A stretch of DNA of 64,000 nucleotides. Origin: Hyaloscypha bicolor E (lineage: Eukaryota > Ascomycota > Leotiomycetes > Helotiales > Hyaloscyphaceae). Below are positions 61,201 to 64,000 of this stretch, in pieces. The translations under genes were made by a program, and so were the position numbers. Every line of letters starts with the position of its first letter. The first letter of the stretch is position 1. Location: contig NW_020194684.1 of the NCBI RefSeq assembly GCF_002865645.1, forward strand, positions 2,061,241 to 2,125,240. The letters are read 5' to 3'. The notes beneath the pieces are model-generated. The model saw nothing but the letters and a program-made list of their open reading frames with translations. It made no database searches and was not told the origin of the DNA.

Positions 61201-64000
61201 TATTTTAACCGGGATATATAATAGTTATTATATTATGAATTTATTACAGGAGCCTAGTTTATAGATTATTATATTTATCTAATATAATAAGCCTTTTATT
61301 ATAAAGTATATAGCTATTTAATATTTCCTATAAATCCGTATTCTTCCGGGCTTTCCTATATTTATTTTTTAGGGCTAAATATATCTAATTAGTTTATAGA
61401 ACTTTAATTATAATAAATAGCTTATTTATTTCTTTTATTTTAGTAGAAATATAAGCTATATCTATTACTTTAGTAAAAGCGAGAATTAGATCTAATAGGA
61501 TAACTTATTAAGTTCTTTTAGCTTCTTTAGCCTATTTCTAGATTAGTATAAGCTTGTCTTTTCGGAATAAAATATTAGTAATAATATTATCTTTATCTAG
61601 CTAATAAGTAATCTAGTAATAGAATTCTAATAGGAAACCTATTTATTAGATTTATTATTTATTTAAGAGCCTCTTAGTACTAAAATACTTGAGAGCTTTA
61701 TAATTAGTAATAATTAGAAAATTAGGTAAGCTAATTAGTTCTATCTACTATTTCCGAAGCTCTTAGATAATAGCAAGAAGTTCCTTATTATAAACTTTAT
61801 AATAGCTTTTAGTTTCTTAAAGAGCTTTAAAATAAAACGAGACCGGGTACTATTATTTATTCTCTAAGCTTTTTTAAAAAAATATACTTATAGTAACTAG
61901 GTTTAAATAGTTAGTTTCTAGACAAGTTTCCCTATTATATTTAAAATAGAGAAATATAGGAATAGAGAAAAGCAGATCTTTAAGTTAATTAAAAATATCT
62001 AGCTAGGTTTTATTAAGTATAAACTTTAGTAAAGTATTCTTTTTAGTTAGATAATTTAGAGAGCAGGAAATATATTTATAGGCTTAGATAAACCTATAAT
62101 AGAAGTTATAGAAGCCTAAAAATAACTATATTTCCCTTTTTATTATAGGTTAGTACTAGTTTCAAATAATAGAGGTTTTAGTAAAGTTTACTTATATACC
62201 TTAATTCGAAATAATAAATCCTAAAAATATTATCTTAGAAACTTTAAATTCGTATTTATAAATATTAACTTATAATCCGGTATTCTAAAGCTTCTATAGA
62301 ACTATTCTAATATACTATTAATACTTTTTTTTATTTTTAGAGAAAATTAATATATTATTAATATAGGCCGAGTAAAAGTCGTCTAAATAATTTATTAGGA
62401 TAATATTAATATATTACTAGAAAATTACTAGACTATTATAGAGTTTAAATAATAGAATTACTAGTTTAAAGAATTTATATCTTGTCCTAAAAGCTGCCTA
62501 TACTATAAAAGCTAGTTTTATACGAATTTAGTTAAAAGTATATTAAATATCTAATTTAGTAAATACTAATAATTTGGCTAATTAGTTAAAAGTCTTAGTA
62601 ATAAGTAATAAAAAATAGTAATTCTTTTTTATTATAGTATTTAGCTATTAATAATTAATATAAAATTATAGGCTACTATTTTTCTTTTTAATAAATAAGA
62701 CTAGTAATAAGAAAAGAAATTCGGACGGCTTAATAAAACTCTTTTTTAGGTTCTTAGTAAGATACTCTTTTATTTTTTCGAGTTTACTAGAGTTTATTTT
62801 ATAAAAATAGGCTATTTTTATTAAGGGATCTAGTTTATTAAAACGGAGCTTATAATTAAAGAATTAAGATTAAAGAAGCTTATCTGCTACTTTTTTAGAG
62901 AATGCCCTAGCTATATTATATAGTTATATAGGGAGAAATACCCGGAGTTCTTAAAGTTCTTTAGAATTAAAAAATAATATATTATTAAAAGTATTAGATT
63001 CATTTATATTCAGGAAATATATTAGGTTACTAGTTTAAATATAGTATCCGGTAGGCTATAGTATTAGTTATCTAATTATTATAGGTAATAGTAAATATCT
63101 CTTTAGTTTATAATCCTATTTCTTAAGTATATAATTAATTTTATTAATAGTAACTAATTTAATTAAATTACTAGGATCTTTAATACTTAATTAGAAAGTA
63201 GCTACTTTAATAAAATAGCAGAAATAATCTAGTAACTTAACTATTTCAAGAGTATTAAGATCTAGCTCTTTCTTTCTTATTTAGTATTTGGCTTTTCTTA
63301 TAAGAAGATCTCGTAAAAAAATAAGAAATATATCCTTTTATTTCTCGAGTCTAGTTTTACTAATTTCTTTTAGGATTCTAGTTAAAGTATCTTTAGAATA
63401 GTTATTTTTTAATATTTCTTATTAAAATATCGGATTTTCTAAATAAGGTCTAGCTAATTTATCTTATAATTCTCTAGCTAATAAAGTTAATTCTATTAAT
63501 AGTTTAATAGAATATTATATTTTACTAGCTATTTCCTTTCTAGAATTATATTATAAGAGCTAAGATTAGTAATAAGCAGATATTATTAAGTTTAGGAATA
63601 CTAATTAATAGCTAGATTTATAGTAGCTAGATATTAAATAGCTTTATTAGGTTATTTATTAAAATTTTATAAGAAAATAGGGGTTTTAAGTTTATATAAG
63701 GGCATTTATAATACTTTTATTAAAAAGTAAATATATTTTTAGTTAATTAGAATATATATATTTATTTTAGTATTTATTAAGTATTAGAAAGTTATAGTTT
63801 TGCCTTTCTAGTATATTTAATAATTAATAAGGAACTAGTTCCTACTAATTAGCTAAATGAGATCTATAAGTTCTTAGTAATATTCTTACTTTAGGAAAGC
63901 CACTTCTATATTTAGAACTAGACTTTTCCCGATTTATTAATATTATATTTCTTATTAGATAGTAAATAAGAATTAGTATTCTTATTATTTATTCCTAAAT

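Larger units (their letters stand above)
58050..64000 (-). mobile_element. RIP-degraded Ty3/Gypsy element, 3' part, running out of the window
   Basis: Minus-strand order from the right: reverse transcriptase at about 62,650-61,900 with NYLDDFYSAYINNILIFSKN and FKVSKIIFLGFIISN, and FLGFYNFYYRFI (like FLGFCNFYRRFI). RNase H follows (LTKKNTLLKF). Integrase at about 61,050-60,900 reads SIDFYISGSISKEYNNIFII (like MDFITGLP...D.ILVVVDRLTK). Then come a polypurine tract and the 3' LTR. Only scattered bases have stayed G or C, and all frames have stops. The intact YLDDF next to mutated YINNIL shows the G to A change clearly. Gag and the 5' LTR lie beyond 64,000. Confidence 0.88.

Overview
The window comes from the nuclear genome of a filamentous ascomycete (Pezizomycotina). 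Four things point there: short introns (52 to 82 nt) with GT/AG ends and CTNAC-like branch sites, fungal-type genes (UCH peptidase, TauD/TfdA, NACHT/STAND, GH95), Ty3/Gypsy and hAT elements, and extreme AT-rich blocks whose changes are nearly all C to T and G to A, as left by repeat-induced point mutation (RIP). The genus cannot be told from sequence reading alone.

There are three compartments. (1) Positions 1 to about 37,260 are AT-rich and gene-free: a stack of nested, heavily mutated Gypsy retrotransposons. Copy A of a large plus-strand element fills 1-5605. A second copy, B, runs from about 13.2 kb to 33,174. B is itself broken by a solo LTR at 18,018-18,288 inside its reverse transcriptase, and by a complete minus-strand Gypsy element at 24,556-32,382 with 298-bp LTRs and a 5-bp target duplication. 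To the right of B lies the 5' half of another minus-strand Gypsy (33.2-37.2 kb). (2) Positions about 37.3-58.3 kb have balanced composition and carry the genes. (3) From 58,050 to the window end is another RIP-mutated minus-strand Gypsy, with one LTR and its polypurine tract at the compartment border.

In the gene island two genes look intact: a ubiquitin C-terminal hydrolase (38,741-39,522, minus, with a tiny first exon) and a secreted GH95 alpha-L-fucosidase (54,924-57,383, minus). A divergent pair shares a 205-bp promoter region: a basic, low-complexity protein of unknown function (47.1-49.1 kb, minus) and a coiled-coil protein with 29 consecutive lysines (49,348-50,958, plus). The rest is damaged: a TauD/TfdA N-terminal stub cut off at the compartment border, a hAT transposase, two sets of ankyrin repeats, a STAND-type N-terminal gene split by an 853-bp element with 39-bp terminal inverted repeats and TA target duplications, and a six-segment NACHT gene with a nonsense codon, a frameshift and a one-base loss inside its Walker A motif.

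Taken together this looks like a small graveyard of NLR-like (STAND, ankyrin) non-self-recognition genes between retrotransposon blocks, with a pair of about 340-bp inverted repeats bracketing the split STAND gene. I found no clearly new functional system. The best candidates for novelty are the long unrecognised 3' tail of the large Gypsy family, the coiled-coil/basic gene pair, and the inverted-repeat STAND module.
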